A DNA stretch of 64,000 bases, taken from assembly GCA_965198995.1 (NCBI GenBank), contig CBDAQG010000002.1:186001-250000 (forward strand), in the 5' to 3' direction. Source of the DNA: CAXMMR01 sp965198995 (GTDB taxonomy: Bacteria > Pseudomonadota > Alphaproteobacteria > Acetobacterales > Acetobacteraceae). Positions 23,352 to 32,911 of the stretch are shown here, piece after piece (positions within the stretch are counted from its first letter, which is position 1; the number at the start of each line of letters is the position of its first letter). Made by a program: the position numbers and the translations under genes. The notes below the pieces were generated by a model, which saw nothing but the letters and a program-made list of their open reading frames with translations, was not told the DNA's origin and ran no database searches.

Positions 23352-24154
23352 CTCTTTAGTCTTCCATTACTAAGCGGTGCGCTGATGACGATACACGCCT
23401 GAGCAGCACAAGCGAGGTGCACCAGCTCCACAAGGATCACCTTTAGTTGTAGGCGAGGCACGCATCGGACGCAAAGAGGGCGTTGATCGGGGCTCGTTAC
23501 GAGGGCCTGTGAGGTAGGTTTGAGGCTGACGAAAATTCTAGGCCGGTCATGGCGACTGACAAGTCTCCTGGGCCGCCCGCGCCGCGCCATCGGCTGGTGC
23601 GGACACTTGGCACGGCCCAGTCAGCGCTTCTGAGCTATTGGATCTTGAAGGCTCGGTAGGATAGCGCCCGCCGATCTGCGACGAGCCGTCGCGACCGGTA
23701 TACGGCATTCGTGCGCGGGACGTAATCCGTTCTGCAGGCTGCGAGCCGGCCCGTAGACAGCCCGAGCTGTCGCGCCGCGCGACACATCGTCAGGCTGCCC
23801 AGCCCGGCACCAGGTTTGCGCGGATCGACGTCTATGGCCCCAGTTGAGGAGCTGGTAAGTGGCCGCCAGGCGCCGATCGCTGTGAGATGCTGCATACCTT
23901 CGGCGAGGCTGTGCCGCTGACGTGTCGGCCTGCCGCGCAAAGCCGTTCCAGAACCGAGACGTCACCGATGGGACTGCTTGACAGTGAAAGGCATGCATCA
24001 TAGAGACTTATGCGAACGGACTTGAACTGCCTGGTCGTTGCGACAACGGTGTCCAGCTGCCCGGATCCTCCGCATATTAGACATTTTCTGTGCGCCGGGC
24101 TTGTTCAGGTCGCCACTGTTCCATCATAGTGACCGACGTCAAGGAGCCATAATC
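23352..24154. other. Intergenic region between amiC and cbtB
   Basis: About 800 bp. It must hold the amiC promoter (minus) and the cbtB promoter (plus). Open frames at 23621-24001 (minus) overlap one another in different frames and match nothing I know; they may be decayed coding sequence. I looked for a cobalamin riboswitch ahead of cbtB and did not find a convincing B12 box. AAGGAG at 24141 is the cbtB ribosome binding site. Confidence 0.45.
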
Positions 24155-24361
24155 ATGTCTGGAACCAGCCTCAGCTCTGGCATTGTCTCGCCCCAAATTC
24201 CGGTTCGCGAGCTCGCGCCCTGGATCCTGTTCGGGCTGTTGGCAATGCTGGCTATCTATTTCGTCGGCGCCGAGGAAGGGGCTACGTCGATGATCAAAGG
24301 CATGTATGTCCATGAGTGGGTGCATGACGCGCGCCACCTACTTGGCTTTCCCTGCCACTAG
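24155..24361 (+). CDS. cbtB: Cobalt transporter subunit CbtB
   Basis: A 68-residue protein with one membrane helix (WILFGLLAMLAIYFVGA) and a histidine-rich C-terminus (YVHEWVHDARHLLGFPCH), the hallmark of CbtB. With CbtA it forms a predicted cobalt importer that is often B12-regulated. It starts with ATG after AAGGAG and is 15 bp ahead of cbtA. Confidence 0.92.
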   Translation: MSGTSLSSGIVSPQIPVRELAPWILFGLLAMLAIYFVGAEEGATSMIKGMYVHEWVHDARHLLGFPCH

Positions 24362-24376
24362 ACCAGGGCTCTGGCG

Positions 24377-25159
24377 ATGGCGACCACGCTCCTCGTTCGT
24401 GGCCTAATCGCTGGTCTGATCGCCGGCCTGCTTGTTTTTGCCATCGGCCGTTTTGTTGGCGAGCCGCAGGTCGACCAGGCCATTGCTTTCGAGACGGCGA
24501 TGGATGAGGCGAAAGCGAGGGCCGCCATCGCCGTGGGACATCCGGCTGAGGAGCCGGATGTCGAACTGGTGAGCAGACCGCATCAGGCGGGCTGGGGTTT
24601 GTTCACTGGAACAATGGTCTACAGCGCGGCGTTTGGCGGCTTGTTCGCCCTCGTGTTCGGGTTCGTGTATGGGCGCGTGGGCGTTGCTGACCCACGAGTG
24701 ATCGCGTTGTTGCTTGCGAGCGGCGGCTTCATAGCTGCTTTTATCGTTCCCGATCTCAAGTATCCCTCCAACCCGCCGTCGGTTGGCCAGCCCGATACGA
24801 TCGGGATTCGGACGGCGATGTATTTCCTGATGATGGCGTGCTCAATCGGCGCGCTGATTGGCGCTGTCGCGGTCAGGCAGAACTTGGCGCAGCGGCAGGG
24901 CGTCTGGAACGCAACCCTCATCGGGGCTGGGTTCTATACCGTCTTCATGGCTGTTGTGATGGTCCTACTGCCTGTCGTCCAGGAGGTTCCGTCGGGGTTT
25001 GACGCGGTCGTGCTATGGCGATTTCGACTTGCCACTATTGCCATGCAGTTTGTCATGTGGACGACTCTGGGACTGTTGTTCGGCGCACTTGCCGATCAGG
25101 CGCTTAACGGCCGGAAGACCGCGGCGTCGACCATTCGACCTGAGCGTCTGTTTCGTTAG
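24377..25159 (+). CDS. cbtA: Cobalt transporter subunit CbtA
   Basis: A 260-residue inner-membrane protein with about six helices, starting LLVRGLIAGLIAGLLVFAIG. The conserved pieces of CbtA are present: the FVGEPQVDQAIAFE segment after helix 1, the GLFTGTMVYSAAFGGLFALV helix and the DLKYPSNPPSVGQPDTI loop. It is co-transcribed with cbtB. Cobalt could serve B12 synthesis or a cobalt enzyme; neither is in the window. Confidence 0.93.
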   Translation: MATTLLVRGLIAGLIAGLLVFAIGRFVGEPQVDQAIAFETAMDEAKARAAIAVGHPAEEPDVELVSRPHQAGWGLFTGTMVYSAAFGGLFALVFGFVYGRVGVADPRVIALLLASGGFIAAFIVPDLKYPSNPPSVGQPDTIGIRTAMYFLMMACSIGALIGAVAVRQNLAQRQGVWNATLIGAGFYTVFMAVVMVLLPVVQEVPSGFDAVVLWRFRLATIAMQFVMWTTLGLLFGALADQALNGRKTAASTIRPERLFR

Positions 25160-25900
25160 CGTCGCACCGAGCGTAACGATGGTTGAATGATCGATGCGAC
25201 TAAGCCTTTGTTCGACGACCTTGATATCCTGGCGCGTGGGTAGAGCCTCTTACTGAGGCCGCGCTGCCAGCGCCCTTGTTACTTGAACTCCGCCGTTTAG
25301 ATCGGCGATGCCACTCTGTCTGAACAGGCATGAGGGCGTGTTGCTGACGTTTACAGCGGCCGGTTTGTGGCTCGTGGGTGGCACCGGCTTGGCCTCACAC
25401 AAAGCCCCAAGGTTGGCCCCGTGAAGTAGTCAGACCAACAATGCCGCACGCTCGCATCATGCATCGGGACCTGCCGTCCATCTGCGACTGAGACAATCCT
25501 TGCCGCGTGGACGAGGCACGCTTGGTATTGCGAGGCGTACAGTCACAAGCCCCGTCGGCTATGAAATTGTGGCGTCACAGGCGAGATAAACTGGGGCTGT
25601 GGAAAGCCACGTAGAACGATCGACGCTATCCGATTGGGTCGACGACCGTGTTGGTTGCTTGAGGCGGTCCATCGAACATCATCAAACTTCTTACAGAATA
25701 GAGGTATCGTGGGTGGGCGCGAAGGCTATCGGGCGAGCTACTGCTCGAAAGTATGTTGCGGATTGATCATGAGTATTGAGCATTGCTTATGGAAGCGCTT
25801 GAACCATTACATCGTGCGCAGTCGTAAATGCCCGAGACGTGTTATTTAGCGACCGGATGTAGGTGCTTGACCAAATTATACCTTGCAGTAAGCTTTTTGG
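25160..25900. other. Intergenic region upstream of the OprB porin
   Basis: About 740 bp, less GC-rich than its surroundings, with no gene I can support. A 71-codon open frame at 25634-25849 lacks a ribosome binding site and family resemblance. The porin promoter is probably in the AT-rich last 100 bp. Confidence 0.45.
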
Positions 25901-27529
25901 ATGAATACAATCCTACACAATCTTGGCGACGTCGCTCGCTGGTTGCTCCTCACGCTGCCATATGGCTTGCTGACGGGAGGTGCTTTCGCGGCATCGCCGA
26001 TGCCGGCCGGTGCGCCGGCTCTCTTACGGTGGGAGCCTGCCGATCCTGATGCCGCGCTTTATGCGACCGCCCTGCCCGATGGCGAAGTCGCTGAGTCGAG
26101 TTCAGCCGCTCCGGCGATCAGGGCCGACGCATCGCCACCAGGCTCGTCGTCGCCAGATGACGAACCCGGCCAGGAGTTCAGCGCGGCATCACCGGCAACA
26201 CCGGCCGGCGGGGCAACAGTGCCGGGCCAACCTACGGCTCCCACATCGGACGTCTCAACAGCCGCATCGCCCAGCGCGCCGCCCGTGATTGAGAGATGGG
26301 CCGTGCATGCCCAGTCGACGTTCACAGAAATCTATCAGCCCGCATTCCGATCTCCCTACCAGGGCACGCAAAGCCTGGACCCGGGCAGCCGCGGGCGCGA
26401 AACCTGGGACGTCACCCTCTATGGCGGCATCCGCCCTTGGCGCGGCGTGGAGATCTGGATCAATCCAGAGGTTGATCAAGGCTTCGGGCCGAGCAATAGC
26501 TTTGGCGTTGCCGGCTATCCGACGGCCGAAGCCTACAAGCTGGGGGCTGCGGATCCTTATGTGCGGCTGCCGCGGTTGTTCCTGCGCCAAACGCTTGATC
26601 TCGGTGGCGAGATCCAGGGTATCGACCCCGATCTCAATCAGCTTGGCGGCGCACAAACTGCGAATCACATCATCCTGACGATCGGCAAATTTTCAAGTTT
26701 CGACGTCTTCGACACCAACAAATATGCACATGATCCGCGCAATGACTTCTTGAACTGGTCATTGATCGATGCCGGCAACTTCGACCAGGCTGGCGACGCG
26801 TGGGGCTTTAGCTACGGCGCCTCGGCCGAGTGGTATCAAAACTGGTGGACGATCCGCGCCGGTGCTTTCGACATGCCGACCGTGCCGGGTTACAAGTATC
26901 TCGACCGGCGTTTCGGCCAGCAGGTGCAGTACCTGCTCGAGGTCGAAGAGCGTCACACGCTGTTCGGACGGGATGGCAAGCTGAAGCTGGCGGGCTTCTT
27001 GTCACGCGGGCTATTCGGCAGCTTTGGTCAGGCCGATGAACTGGCTGCGGCGACAGGAACCGTGCCGAACGTTGAGAACGTCCTGAAGATACGCAATAAA
27101 GGCGGCGGCGACGTCAATCTCGAGCAGTCGATCACGTCCGACCTGGGCTTATTCGCTCGTGCCGGAGATGCGGACGGCAGCAGCTCGACGACATCGTTCA
27201 CCGACATCGACAACACCGTGCAGATCGGCTTGTCGCTCGCGGGCAATCGCTGGCATCGGCCGGACGACACGGTTGGCCTTGCTTTCGTCAGCAACGGCAT
27301 CTCACGTCACCTCAAGAGTTACCTGAACGCAGGTGGTCTTGGCCTACTCATTGGCGACGGGAAGCTGCCGAACTCTGGCCGCGAAGACATCCTTGAGACC
27401 TACTACAGCTATCAGATCGTGAAAGGGATCAATCTCTCGGCCGACTATCAATTCGTGGATAATCCTGCATACAACCGCGACCGTGGTCCGGTCAGTTTCC
27501 TGGGCGCCCGTTTGCATGCGCAGATCTGA
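25901..27529 (+). CDS. OprB-family carbohydrate-selective porin
   Basis: A 542-residue outer-membrane protein. It has an N-terminal export signal, a low-complexity Ala/Pro/Ser/Thr linker (residues about 55-125), then a beta-barrel of the OprB family: ERWAVHAQSTFTEIYQPAF at the start, then NHIILTIGKFSSFDVFDTNKY and DPRNDFLNWSLIDAGNFD, and a final strand LGARLHAQI. OprB proteins admit sugars and other small polar solutes. Its place after cbtAB suggests it serves the same uptake island, but a link to amides or cobalt is inference. The linker is longer than usual. Confidence 0.88.
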   Translation: MNTILHNLGDVARWLLLTLPYGLLTGGAFAASPMPAGAPALLRWEPADPDAALYATALPDGEVAESSSAAPAIRADASPPGSSSPDDEPGQEFSAASPATPAGGATVPGQPTAPTSDVSTAASPSAPPVIERWAVHAQSTFTEIYQPAFRSPYQGTQSLDPGSRGRETWDVTLYGGIRPWRGVEIWINPEVDQGFGPSNSFGVAGYPTAEAYKLGAADPYVRLPRLFLRQTLDLGGEIQGIDPDLNQLGGAQTANHIILTIGKFSSFDVFDTNKYAHDPRNDFLNWSLIDAGNFDQAGDAWGFSYGASAEWYQNWWTIRAGAFDMPTVPGYKYLDRRFGQQVQYLLEVEERHTLFGRDGKLKLAGFLSRGLFGSFGQADELAAATGTVPNVENVLKIRNKGGGDVNLEQSITSDLGLFARAGDADGSSSTTSFTDIDNTVQIGLSLAGNRWHRPDDTVGLAFVSNGISRHLKSYLNAGGLGLLIGDGKLPNSGREDILETYYSYQIVKGINLSADYQFVDNPAYNRDRGPVSFLGARLHAQI

Positions 27530-27618
27530 CGCGATCAAGGTTAGCGTCCGGTTTGATATAGTGCCCGGTGAAGTAGGCGTTTGAGCCGATCTTCACAGGT
27601 CAATTGCTCGACCGGCGG

Positions 27619-29152
27619 ATGAACGGGCTGCCGCGATCACGCTATGACGGGCATCGCGTGGCGTCCTACGGGCTCGCCCTGCTTGTGGGGCTGGCATTCG
27701 TGGCGTGGCTGATCCTGTGGTGGCAGATCCTGCCGCCTGATCCGCTCGGCAGGGTGTTCGATGGTGACGATGCGCAGGCGGTGATCGGGCAACGCTACTT
27801 CCTTGGCGAGCCGTGGCGCTGGCCGCTGTTGCAGGTGCAGCGGCTGGATCGGCCAGACGGCGTCAACGTTGCGTTCACCGACTGCATACCGCTGCTGGTG
27901 TTGCCGCCGAAGGTGTTTCGGGCGTGGCTTGCCGCCGGGCTTCTTTGTCCGGCTCGCGTGGGTCGCTCTGGCTTGGACGCTGCAGCCGGTCGCGGCGGTG
28001 TTTGCTCTGGTGCTGGTGGCGCTCGCCCTGTTCTCGCTGTCCGGCACGATCTATCTCGGCGGCCATCAGCTGACGCGGTTCACCCACCTGCCGGCGGCGC
28101 TGCTGCAGTTTCGCGTCAGTGGCCGATTCTTCTGGCCGGTGACCTACGCGTTGCTGGTCTGGGCCGTCGCGACCTGCTGCCGGGCGTGGCGGCCGCGCGT
28201 TGCCGCGCCGCTGCTGATGGCGGCTCTGGGGTTGCAACTGGCCGACGCGTCGCGGCTGCTTCGGTTTGACTATGACAGGGCACGGCAGCGGGGCGTCGCG
28301 GTGCTCGACCAGACAGTCTTGGCGCCGCTGCTGGCGAACGCGTCGCTGCTGACGCTTTGGCCGCTGCCCGACTGCGGCGCCGAGGTCGTGCATGATCCAG
28401 CCACCCTGCAACTGCTGCTCCTGGGATCACGCACGCTGGTGCGGACCAACACGATGTATCTTGCGCGGGCGGATCGGCGGCAGGTCTGCGACCCAGCGGC
28501 GGTGCTGGGCGCGGCGTGGCGACCTGGCGAGCTGCGGGTGGTGCTGCCGAGCGGGCGGGCGGCGGATCGACGATGGATCCCCGGATTTCGTGATGCCTGC
28601 TGGCGCTCCGGGGTGCTGGTGCTGTGCGGACAGGGTGCACACCCGGCCGATCCGGTGGTCGAGAGTGCGGCGCCGCTGCTGCCGCTCGGCCGAGCGCTGC
28701 AGCCGGATGCTGCGCCGCTGGCGGCGGCGTTGGCAGAGGGTTGGGGCATCGCCGGGGCGGACGGTGTGTGGAGTATGGGCCGCAGCGCGGTCATGCGGTT
28801 CAGCCTGCCGGCCTCCGGCCCTCTGGTCGTCACCTTGACGGGCTTCGCGGTCGCGCCGCGCGCTGGCTTGCTCCAGCGTCTGACGGTGCTGGCGGACGGG
28901 AGGATGGTGGCCGAGGCGGCGCTGCCGGACCTCAAGACGGTGCGGCTGCAGGCGGCCCTTCCAGGCGGCACAACCGAGCTGACGCCGCTGGTCGGGGCGC
29001 CCGTGCAGCCGGCGGACCGCGGTATGAACGACGATCTGCGGGTGCTTGGCTTTCACCTCGGGACGGTGCGATTTGAGCCTAGCGCGGGCATGCCGGTGGC
29101 TGCGTCACTGCACCGTAGCCCTGACGAGGCGCCGGTGCGGATGGGCCAGTGA
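27619..29152 (+). pseudogene. Frameshifted multi-pass membrane protein (DUF6311-like), internally shortened
   Basis: The N-terminal part (from ATG 27619) reads MNGLPRSRYDGHR, one membrane helix, then LGRVFDGDDAQAVIGQRYF and PDGVNVAFTDCIPLLVLP. After FRAWL the frame must shift by one base, at the TT of 27929-27930, to continue as PPGFFVRLAWVALAWTLQPVAAVFAL. Homologues I know as DUF6311 or GT-C-like proteins have many more helices here, so an internal deletion near 28010-28025 is likely as well. The remainder (to 29152) is a soluble C-terminal region ending RMGQ. Either a decaying gene or one sequencing error plus a short allele. Confidence 0.65.
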
Positions 29153-29255
29153 GCTGCATGACCATGTCGAACGCGCTGTCAGCACGGCCGTCGTTGCGGC
29201 CGCCGGGCCGCGGCCGCCACTGTCCGCGTGAGCCGCGTCGTTGCGGCCGTATCGG

Positions 29256-30167
29256 TCAGGCCTCCGCTGCCAGATAGCCCGAGAGCCGGCCGTGAAAGGT
29301 GTTCCAGTAGTATCGGGCGGTGCCGGCGCGCAGCAGGGCGATGTTGAGCATGGCGCCGCCGAGTGGGCGAACCAGGAAGCGCAGCACCAGGTTCGGCGGG
29401 GCGCGATGACGGCGGAGCGCCTGGCCCATGCCTTGGCCGTAGCGCAGCGCCCGCTGCACCGCGACCGGCGTCAGCCGTTTGTCCGGGTGGATGATGAGCA
29501 GGGAGGGGTCGTAGAAGGCGCGGCCGGCATTCTCGATGATCCGCAGCACGAGGTCGTTCTCCTCGCACGAGCCGAAGCGGGCGCCGACGCCGAACCGCTC
29601 GTCAAAGCCGTTCACCGCCAGCAGCGCGCGCCGGCGAACGAACAGGTTGAAGGCGATCACGCTGTGCCAGACGCTTCGCGGCGTGATTTCGCCGGGCGCC
29701 GATCCCCAACGGCCCGAGCCCAACCCGCCCTGTGGTGATTGCGCCGGACCGCTCAGCGCCGACAACCCTGCATCGCTGGCGAAGGCGGCGCGCACTCGGC
29801 TCAGGACGCCGGGCGGGTACAGGCAGTCGTCATCGGGGAAGGCGACGATGTCGCCGGCGCTGAGCCGTATGCCGACGTTGCGGGCGTGGGAGTTGTTGCA
29901 CACCGAGGAGCGTACATGGCGGATCGCCAGGCGCTCGGCGAATGGCCGCAGCACTGCGACCAGCCGGTCGTCGCTGTTCTGGTCGACGACGATCACCTCG
30001 AGAGACGCGTCGTGCTGGGCCAGCAGGGACTCGCACAACGCTGCGAGCTCCGTCGTCCGGCCGAGGGTGGCGACGACCAGCGACACCAGGGATGCGGGCG
30101 GGCGCCCGGCAGCGTCATGACGGGCGCTGTCCTGCGCTGGCGCGATGGCGCCGCCGTCCGGGCTCAT
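29256..30167 (-). CDS. Family 2 glycosyltransferase
   Basis: A 303-residue GT-A glycosyltransferase. It opens with SLVVATLGRTTELAALCESL and has the nucleotide-sugar metal motif FPDDDCLYPP (DDD, DxD-like) and the acceptor-side FGSCEENDLVLRI (ED motif). The start at 30167 overlaps the PhyH stop by 4 bp (ATGA). It likely builds a surface polysaccharide or modifies a lipid; the sugar is unknown. The partner oxygenase suggests a modified sugar or secondary product. Confidence 0.88.
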   Translation of the reverse strand: MSPDGGAIAPAQDSARHDAAGRPPASLVSLVVATLGRTTELAALCESLLAQHDASLEVIVVDQNSDDRLVAVLRPFAERLAIRHVRSSVCNNSHARNVGIRLSAGDIVAFPDDDCLYPPGVLSRVRAAFASDAGLSALSGPAQSPQGGLGSGRWGSAPGEITPRSVWHSVIAFNLFVRRRALLAVNGFDERFGVGARFGSCEENDLVLRIIENAGRAFYDPSLLIIHPDKRLTPVAVQRALRYGQGMGQALRRHRAPPNLVLRFLVRPLGGAMLNIALLRAGTARYYWNTFHGRLSGYLAAEA

Positions 30168-31072
30168 GGCTGCGGCTGACCGGAGACTGCGCGGGCCAGG
30201 CCTTGCTGCGCGCTTGCGCCCAGGGCGCGAAGCCGACGCCAGGCCAGCACGACGAAGCCGCCGCGACGGCGCCAGGCGCGCTCGCGCAGCATTCTCGGGG
30301 TGACCTTGTCGACCTGCCACGGGAAGTTGCGTGGCGTCAGCCGCGGGATCGGCGGCAGCTCGAACACCATGACGTAGGCGTAGCGCGGCGCGGCGGAGTG
30401 GTTGGCGCCGGCGCCGTGCACGGTGCGGCCGGTGTGGACGGTGCAGTCGCCGACATCGAGCGGGCAGGTGACCGCCTCGGCCACGTCGAACCCCTCGAAG
30501 CACTCGACGGCGTGCACCCTGGCGTCGCTGTCGGGTGAGCGGTGCGGCAGCACCTCGGCGCCGGTGCCGGGGATGAACTGCATGCAGCCGTTGGCGTCGT
30601 CCACCGGCTGCAGCGGCACCCAGATGCTGATCTCGGCATACTGCAGCGAGGGGTCGTGAAACGCCTCGTCCTGGTGCCAGGGCGTCGCGGCGCCGTCATG
30701 GGCCGGCTTCTTGATCACGTGGTCGAAGCGGAACCGGGCCTGCGGGCCGAGCAGCTCGGTGGCCAGCTTCTGCGCGTTGGCGAACATTCTGGTGCGGCCG
30801 AGCTCCGGCGCGTAGCTGCGCGGGCCGAGGATCTGCGGCAGCCGTGGCGCCGCGCCCTCCTCCTCGGTGCCGGCCATGTCGAACTGGCGACCTTCGCGGA
30901 AGCCGACTCGGCTGTCGAAGAGCGGCTCCACCAGGGCACGGATCCGCGCGATGTCCGCCGCGTCGGTCATGCCGCGCAGGACCAGGTAGCCCTGCTCGGC
31001 GAGCAGGCGCTGGCTCGCGACTAACTCGGCGGCCTCGCGGTGGGTGACCTCGCAATGGGTGTCTGTCTGCAC
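30164..31072 (-). CDS. Phytanoyl-CoA dioxygenase (PhyH) family oxygenase
   Basis: A 302-residue Fe(II)/2-oxoglutarate oxygenase. The iron ligands are the HxD of TPWHQDEAFHDPSLQY and the distal histidine of HTGRTVHGAGANHS, followed by an arginine (PRYAYVMVF) in the 2-oxoglutarate position. Family members hydroxylate lipids, betaines or natural products. It is first in a two-gene operon with the glycosyltransferase. Substrate unknown. Confidence 0.9.
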   Translation of the reverse strand: MQTDTHCEVTHREAAELVASQRLLAEQGYLVLRGMTDAADIARIRALVEPLFDSRVGFREGRQFDMAGTEEEGAAPRLPQILGPRSYAPELGRTRMFANAQKLATELLGPQARFRFDHVIKKPAHDGAATPWHQDEAFHDPSLQYAEISIWVPLQPVDDANGCMQFIPGTGAEVLPHRSPDSDARVHAVECFEGFDVAEAVTCPLDVGDCTVHTGRTVHGAGANHSAAPRYAYVMVFELPPIPRLTPRNFPWQVDKVTPRMLRERAWRRRGGFVVLAWRRLRALGASAQQGLARAVSGQPQP

Positions 31073-31322
31073 GGCGCTCTCCGGCCTGTCCTGCCACGGC
31101 TCGTTGGCCGACCGGGGGAAGTCTGGACCAAAGGCGTTAACAAAGCGTTTGCGGGGTCGGCGTGATGGCTGCGGACGCGCCGGGCGGCGGCTGGGCGCAG
31201 GCGGAGAGGAGCGGGCACGGCGGGTGCCGGTGACGTGAGGATCGAGGCCGCGGCGGCGCGCAACCGAACGCGCCGGACGGCGTAACCGTCAGCTCTCGGG
31301 CTCAGCGGAAGGACAGGCGACA

Positions 31323-31847
31323 ATGGACGGCGATGCCAATGGCAACACCACGCATGAGGCCTATCATACCGGCTTGCGCAACCTGCACACGTTGGAGATG
31401 ACCGCGATCGAGCTGACCGAACGGCAGCTCGAGCGGCTCGAGAACTATCCGGAGATGGGTGCCCGGCTACGCCAGCACAAAGTGGAGTCCGAGCATCAGG
31501 CGCAGCGGCTGGAGCAGATCCTGCAGCGGCATGGCGCCGGCACCTCGGCGGTCAAGAACACGGTCGGCTCGGTGATGGGCAACGTCGCCGCGGCGTTGCA
31601 CGTCGCGCCGGCAGACGAGATCCTCAAGAACATGTTTGCCAACTTCGCCTTCGAGCATCAGGAGATCGCCGCCTACACCAGCCTGATCGAGATGGCCGAG
31701 GCGGTGGGGGACGCGGACGCGGTCGGGCCGCTCAGGATCTCGTTGAGCGAGGAGCAGTCGATGGCGGATTTCATCGGCAGCCAGATCGTGCCGACGACGC
31801 GACGCTACCTGCAGCTCAGCGAGGCCGGCGCCAAGGCCGGCGTATAA
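31323..31847 (+). CDS. YciE/DUF892 ferritin-like protein
   Basis: A 174-residue four-helix protein of the YciE/DUF892 family. Likely metal positions are in LHTLEMTAIELTERQLERLE, KVESEHQAQRLEQIL, FAFEHQEIAAYTSL and SEEQSMADF, the repeated E and ExxH pattern of ferritin-like folds. Members are general-stress proteins of uncertain enzymology. GGAAGGACAG precedes the ATG. It converges with the next gene with only 8 bp between the stops. Confidence 0.88.
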   Translation: MDGDANGNTTHEAYHTGLRNLHTLEMTAIELTERQLERLENYPEMGARLRQHKVESEHQAQRLEQILQRHGAGTSAVKNTVGSVMGNVAAALHVAPADEILKNMFANFAFEHQEIAAYTSLIEMAEAVGDADAVGPLRISLSEEQSMADFIGSQIVPTTRRYLQLSEAGAKAGV

Positions 31848-31855
31848 GGCTCAGG

Positions 31856-32503
31856 TCAGGTCAGGTCGGGGGCCGAGGCGCTGGCTGGCGGCCGGTAGCG
31901 GCGGACGTACCAGACGGTCCACAACGCCATCGCGCCCATGGCGCCGTAGCCCAGGAACGGGCTGATGATGAGGTAGTCGGCGATCGAGATGCTGTAGACC
32001 AGCACGCAGGCCGCGACCGTCTCGGCCAGCAGGCCGAAGCCCCAGACCAGCGTCATCACCGTCATGGCGCGTTCGAAGCCCGCGTTGCCGCGCAGCGCTT
32101 CGAAGCTCGCCATGTCGGCGCCAGGCGCGCGCTGCTTGCCGGCCTTGGCGAGCTGGTAGATCAGCGGCCGGCCGATCGCGGCGGAGCCGAGGAAGACCAG
32201 CGCGATCAGGCCGGTCACCAGGTTCTCGCGGAGCTGGAGGAAGCGGACCGAGCCGCCGCCGATGAAGGCGAGCAACGACAGCACGATGCCGGCGAGCACC
32301 ATCATCGAGATCGCATCGACCCGGCGGCGGCGGGCGAACTCGACCAGGCTCCAGACGATCGGTGGCAGCGAGGAGGCGAGCAAAGCGTGCACGTCGCCGA
32401 TGCGCGGCTCGGCGCGGACGTAGATGAGGTAGGGCAGGGCGAAGTTCGCCAGGACCTCGACGGCGATGGTCGCCAACTGGCCGGCTCGTCGTGCGACAGC
32501 CAT
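31856..32503 (-). CDS. VC0807-like inner-membrane protein
   Basis: A 215-residue membrane protein with about six helices, starting MAVARRAGQLATIAVEVLANFALPYLIY. The pattern LPPIVWSLVEFARRRRVDAISMMVLAGI resembles the VC0807 family, whose function is unknown. The ATG at 32503 has GAGGAG 6 bases ahead. The open frame continues upstream into the family A element and would start MNPPQEW or MDFKGSAF; those are repeat-derived and rejected as starts. Confidence 0.75.
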   Translation of the reverse strand: MAVARRAGQLATIAVEVLANFALPYLIYVRAEPRIGDVHALLASSLPPIVWSLVEFARRRRVDAISMMVLAGIVLSLLAFIGGGSVRFLQLRENLVTGLIALVFLGSAAIGRPLIYQLAKAGKQRAPGADMASFEALRGNAGFERAMTVMTLVWGFGLLAETVAACVLVYSISIADYLIISPFLGYGAMGAMALWTVWYVRRYRPPASASAPDLT

Positions 32504-32516
32504 GCGGTGCTCCTCG

Positions 32517-32857
32517 CCGGAAGGAAGGCCAGGGGCTTTGCCCGTGGACCCCATTAAAGGCGGAGCCTTTAAAATCCATTCCTGAGGCGGGTTCAACGGG
32601 CGAGGTTCTACAAAGCTGCGGTTTGTACCAGGCGAAATACAGCAAGATTTGCAGCGGGGTGACTGGGGCAGTTGGCCCCAGAGAAAACTTATGTTTTCAA
32701 TGGGTTAGGGAAATCTTGCCGATAGGCAAGATTGCCAGGGGTGCTGCCGGGGCGGCGCAACCAGGGGCGGATAATCGCACGATATGGGGGTCGTCCCATC
32801 GGTGATGGGGTCTGGGGCCGTGGGCCCCAGCGGGTCCAGGGCAGAGCCCTGGCCTTA
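32517..32857. repeat. Composite dispersed palindromic element, family A, copy 2 (long)
   Basis: The same ordered hairpin blocks as at 8936-9131, here longer. Left end: CAGGGGC/GCCCGTG and the AAAGGC/GCCTTT stem with ATCCAT. The middle adds an AATCTTGCC/GGCAAGATT stem (about 32710-32732). Right end: TGGGGCC/GGCCCCA and CAGGGC/GCCCTG. The right edge supplies the TAA stop of the tiny ORF that follows efeB. The 340 bp hold no gene. Confidence 0.8.
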
Positions 32858-32911
32858 CTTGGGCAGGTTGATCAGGTGCGCGTCGGTGCCGGGCGCCGTG
32901 CTGGTGCTCAT
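32855..32911 (-). other. 18-codon ORF coupled to efeB, possibly a gene cut by the repeat
   Basis: MSTSTAPGTDAHLINLPK. Its ATG overlaps the efeB stop (ATGA), the usual sign of a coupled downstream gene, yet it ends after 18 codons at a TAA at the edge of the family A element. It may be the surviving start of a truncated gene or a natural short ORF. Confidence 0.35.

Noticed and set aside
23621..24001. Minus-strand ORFs between amiC and cbtB
   Set aside because: Two overlapping frames compete, neither has a ribosome binding site or recognisable domain; possibly decayed sequence.
24000..24154. Cobalamin riboswitch ahead of cbtB
   Set aside because: No B12 box or the expected long structured leader could be identified by eye; a covariance-model search would decide.
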